From the NCBI GenBank assembly GCA_041658405.1, contig JBBAAG010000018.1, positions 1 through 43,232 on the forward strand: a stretch of DNA of 43,232 bases, read 5' to 3'. Made by a program: the position numbers and the translations under genes. Positions 41,967 to 43,232 of this stretch are shown here, piece after piece. The stretch's first letter is position 1. The number at the start of each line of letters is the position of its first letter. Below the pieces are notes generated by a model. It saw nothing but the letters and a program-made list of their open reading frames with translations, was not told the origin of the DNA and searched no databases. The DNA is from Elusimicrobiota bacterium (GTDB lineage: Bacteria; Elusimicrobiota; UBA5214; JBBAAG01).

Positions 41967-42263
41967 TTAATATTCTTCCGCGAGGAGGATTGTTAAAACA
42001 AGTTGAAGACCCTCTGCACCCGCGTAGTCATCGATCTTCCAAAATATTTTGACACCGTTGTGTTCAAATGATCCAAAGTCGTGTTCTTTCCAAGGGTCAT
42101 TGTCTGTCGTAAAATTATTAAACGTTTTCACTTTTGCCATTATTTTCGCGACATCGTCGTCGTTGAACTTGTCATATATCCCGCGGGTCAACAATAATGC
42201 GTTGGGTTTGGATATACATGGGATACTGGCACGCAACAAATCGTTTCTTTCAGCTATATTCAT
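41967..42263 (-). CDS. DUF3768-family protein
   Basis: A 98-aa protein matching DUF3768, known mainly from plasmids of Proteobacteria and without assigned function. Hallmarks are NDLLRASIPC near the start, ALLLTRGI, then TDNDPWKEHDFGSF (about 53-66), VKIFWKIDDY and the ending LVLTILLAEEY. The typical family length fits. It overlaps the preceding zinc-ribbon gene by 4 nt. Confidence 0.8.
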   Translation of the reverse strand: MNIAERNDLLRASIPCISKPNALLLTRGIYDKFNDDDVAKIMAKVKTFNNFTTDNDPWKEHDFGSFEHNGVKIFWKIDDYAGAEGLQLVLTILLAEEY

Positions 42264-42631
42264 ACTTTAGCTCCTTTCTTATTAAGATTTACGACCACAT
42301 TATTGTCATCGCCTAAACATTTCGAACAAATACCGGCATAGATTGTGCCGGGCTTAATTGTTTTTTCTTGAACATTGCCTTCCTTGTCTTTTATCTTCAC
42401 GATTCCTACTTCCAAAACAGCTGCAAATTTTCCGCATTCCCTGCATTTAGCCAACGCCATTTTATCCGCCGGCATGTCAGTATTCAGAGGAAGGTTATTT
42501 CCGCCGCACTTGTCACAAATGACAGGATATTCCATTTTATCAAAAGAGTTTTTTAGCCTCCTGTCTAAAAGAATTGCACCGCCCCCGCAGCCTATGCATT
42601 TTGTCATAGCTACAAAATTATTTTCACACAT
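42260..42631 (-). CDS. zinc-ribbon protein of unknown function
   Basis: A 123-aa protein with three or four CxxC knuckles: CIGCGG (about 12-17), CDKCGG (about 39-44), CRECGK (about 63-68) and CSKC (about 102-105), arranged like a multi-zinc-ribbon. GGAGG lies 6 nt before the ATG. Possible role in transcription or replication protein contacts; not recognised further. Confidence 0.68.
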   Translation of the reverse strand: MCENNFVAMTKCIGCGGGAILLDRRLKNSFDKMEYPVICDKCGGNNLPLNTDMPADKMALAKCRECGKFAAVLEVGIVKIKDKEGNVQEKTIKPGTIYAGICSKCLGDDNNVVVNLNKKGAKV

Positions 42632-42653
42632 ACATTACCTCCTGAAATAATAA

Positions 42654-42683
42654 AAACGGGGCTTGAGTTATCAAACCCCGTTT
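42654..42683 (-). terminator. intrinsic terminator of the sliding-clamp gene
   Basis: AAACGGGG/CCCCGTTT stem with a T-rich tail on the minus strand, 29 nt beyond the clamp stop codon. Confidence 0.8.
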
Positions 42684-42711
42684 ACTATTGGTTCGTTTCC
42701 GCTTCCGTATT

Positions 42712-43232
42712 TTATACTGTTATCTCAACTTGAATTTCAGAATCTTCGCCCTGTTTCTCTTCAACAGGAACTGAAACAGGAACGGGTTCTGGTAGGGGAT
42801 CGGCAATGTTCGTTGATTCGGGAGTTGTTTCATCCTGCACTGTTTCGTTGATGGGAGTTGCAACTACTTTTTGTTTTTCTTGTTCACAGAATTCCGAATA
42901 TGGCACAATCGAATCGTCCCTTCTAATTGGCATTATCACAAATAGCCCCTCACTTGCATTATCCCCTTCAAGCACTACCGGTTGTATACTATCTACAAAC
43001 TTTAACTTAACCTTGTCGCTATTGATGAGTTTCAATGCATCAAGCATATACTCCGGATTTATCGAGAGCCCAAACACTTCATCAGCGCCCTCAATTACAT
43101 AAGGCAAATTGGCATAATATTTGCTCTGTTGCGAATCGCCATCCGTATAAATATCCAGCTTCTTTTCATTGTTACCGTTGCAATATAAAATTACCGCAGG
43201 ATATTTGGGATCCGTGTAATTCAGTGATTCAG
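42712..43232 (-). CDS. DNA polymerase III beta sliding clamp-like protein, 3' part only
   Basis: The visible C-terminal part (about 172 codons) shows domain III of a bacterial sliding clamp: INPEYMLDALKLINSDKVKL, VDSIQPVVLEG and the terminal LFVIMPIRR, where the MPxR ending is the family hallmark. Unusually, about 65 residues follow this end: an acidic, Pro-rich, low-complexity tail (PLPEPVPVSVPVEEKQGED). Most clamps stop at MPMRL. The 5' part lies outside the window. On this element it is probably an additional clamp beside the host dnaN, or a diverged one. Confidence 0.8.
   Translation of the reverse strand, partial: ESLNYTDPKYPAVILYCNGNNEKKLDIYTDGDSQQSKYYANLPYVIEGADEVFGLSINPEYMLDALKLINSDKVKLKFVDSIQPVVLEGDNASEGLFVIMPIRRDDSIVPYSEFCEQEKQKVVATPINETVQDETTPESTNIADPLPEPVPVSVPVEEKQGEDSEIQVEITV

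Noticed and set aside
23893..43232. Phage identity for the element
   Set aside because: No terminase, portal, capsid or tail gene is visible in this part; the collar-domain protein lies in the chromosomal region, far from the integrase.
1..43232. CRISPR array
   Set aside because: No set of regularly spaced 25-40 bp direct repeats with unique spacers was seen. The only tandem repeat (40063-40197) is low-complexity with a 58-bp unit and no spacers.

Overview
The window reads as one contig of an uncultured, AT-leaning, Gram-negative bacterium. Evidence for an outer membrane with LPS is a Kdo transferase (waaA) with two GT9 heptosyltransferase-like genes. Sec, queuosine, UDP-GlcNAc, PRPP and carbamoyl-phosphate genes are ordinary bacterial housekeeping genes. 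Gene content and order suggest an Elusimicrobiota/Omnitrophota-type candidate phylum, but this is a low-confidence guess; no rRNA is present to settle it.

Region 1 (1-13916, minus strand) is core chromosome. A probable operon runs tgt-yajC-HD-secD-secF-unknown-DUF374 acyltransferase-waaA-GT9-GT9, linking protein export to lipid A/core assembly. Upstream of it lie a second HD paralog, a SpoIID-like amidase-enhancer/lytic protein, a secreted tail-collar protein with HxH motifs, an AarF/UbiB kinase and a phasin-like coiled coil. Region 2 (14032-17460, plus strand) holds a Gfo/Idh/MocA oxidoreductase, glmU and prs. Region 3 (17469-23886, minus strand) holds carB, carA with a good sigma70-type promoter, a membrane glycosyltransferase-like protein with C-terminal TPRs, tRNA-Asp(GUC) and tRNA-Val(UAC).

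Region 4 (about 23890 to the right edge) looks like an integrated plasmid-like element. It begins with a tyrosine integrase directly beside the 5' end of tRNA-Val, then an AlpA/Xis-type HTH protein. It carries its own replication genes: a fused PriS/PriL-like primase, a RepA-type hexameric helicase and, at the right edge, a DNA polymerase sliding clamp. It also carries ParB. No right attachment site was seen, so the element probably continues beyond the window.

The most unusual part is a tightly packed minus-strand operon (about 34172 down to 23893; most gaps are 0-13 nt or overlaps). Its order is parB, small membrane protein, zinc-finger protein, a HerA-like ATPase with a C-terminal nuclease-like domain (split in two frames at a run of seven G), membrane-anchored GrpE, lidless Hsp70, VWA protein, degenerate J-domain/transmembrane/PEGA protein, TPR-like lipoprotein, primase, xis and int. 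This resembles a complete Hsp70 cycle rebuilt around the cell envelope and tied to a DNA translocase/nuclease. I know of no described system with this composition; its function (segregation, transfer, defence or envelope docking) is inference.

To the right are a transcription-attenuator-like leader, small accessory genes (DUF6876, DUF3768, PC4-like, zinc-ribbon proteins), a 1.1 kb gene-free stretch with nested hairpins and 58-bp G/T-rich tandem repeats, and a decayed IS4-family element.
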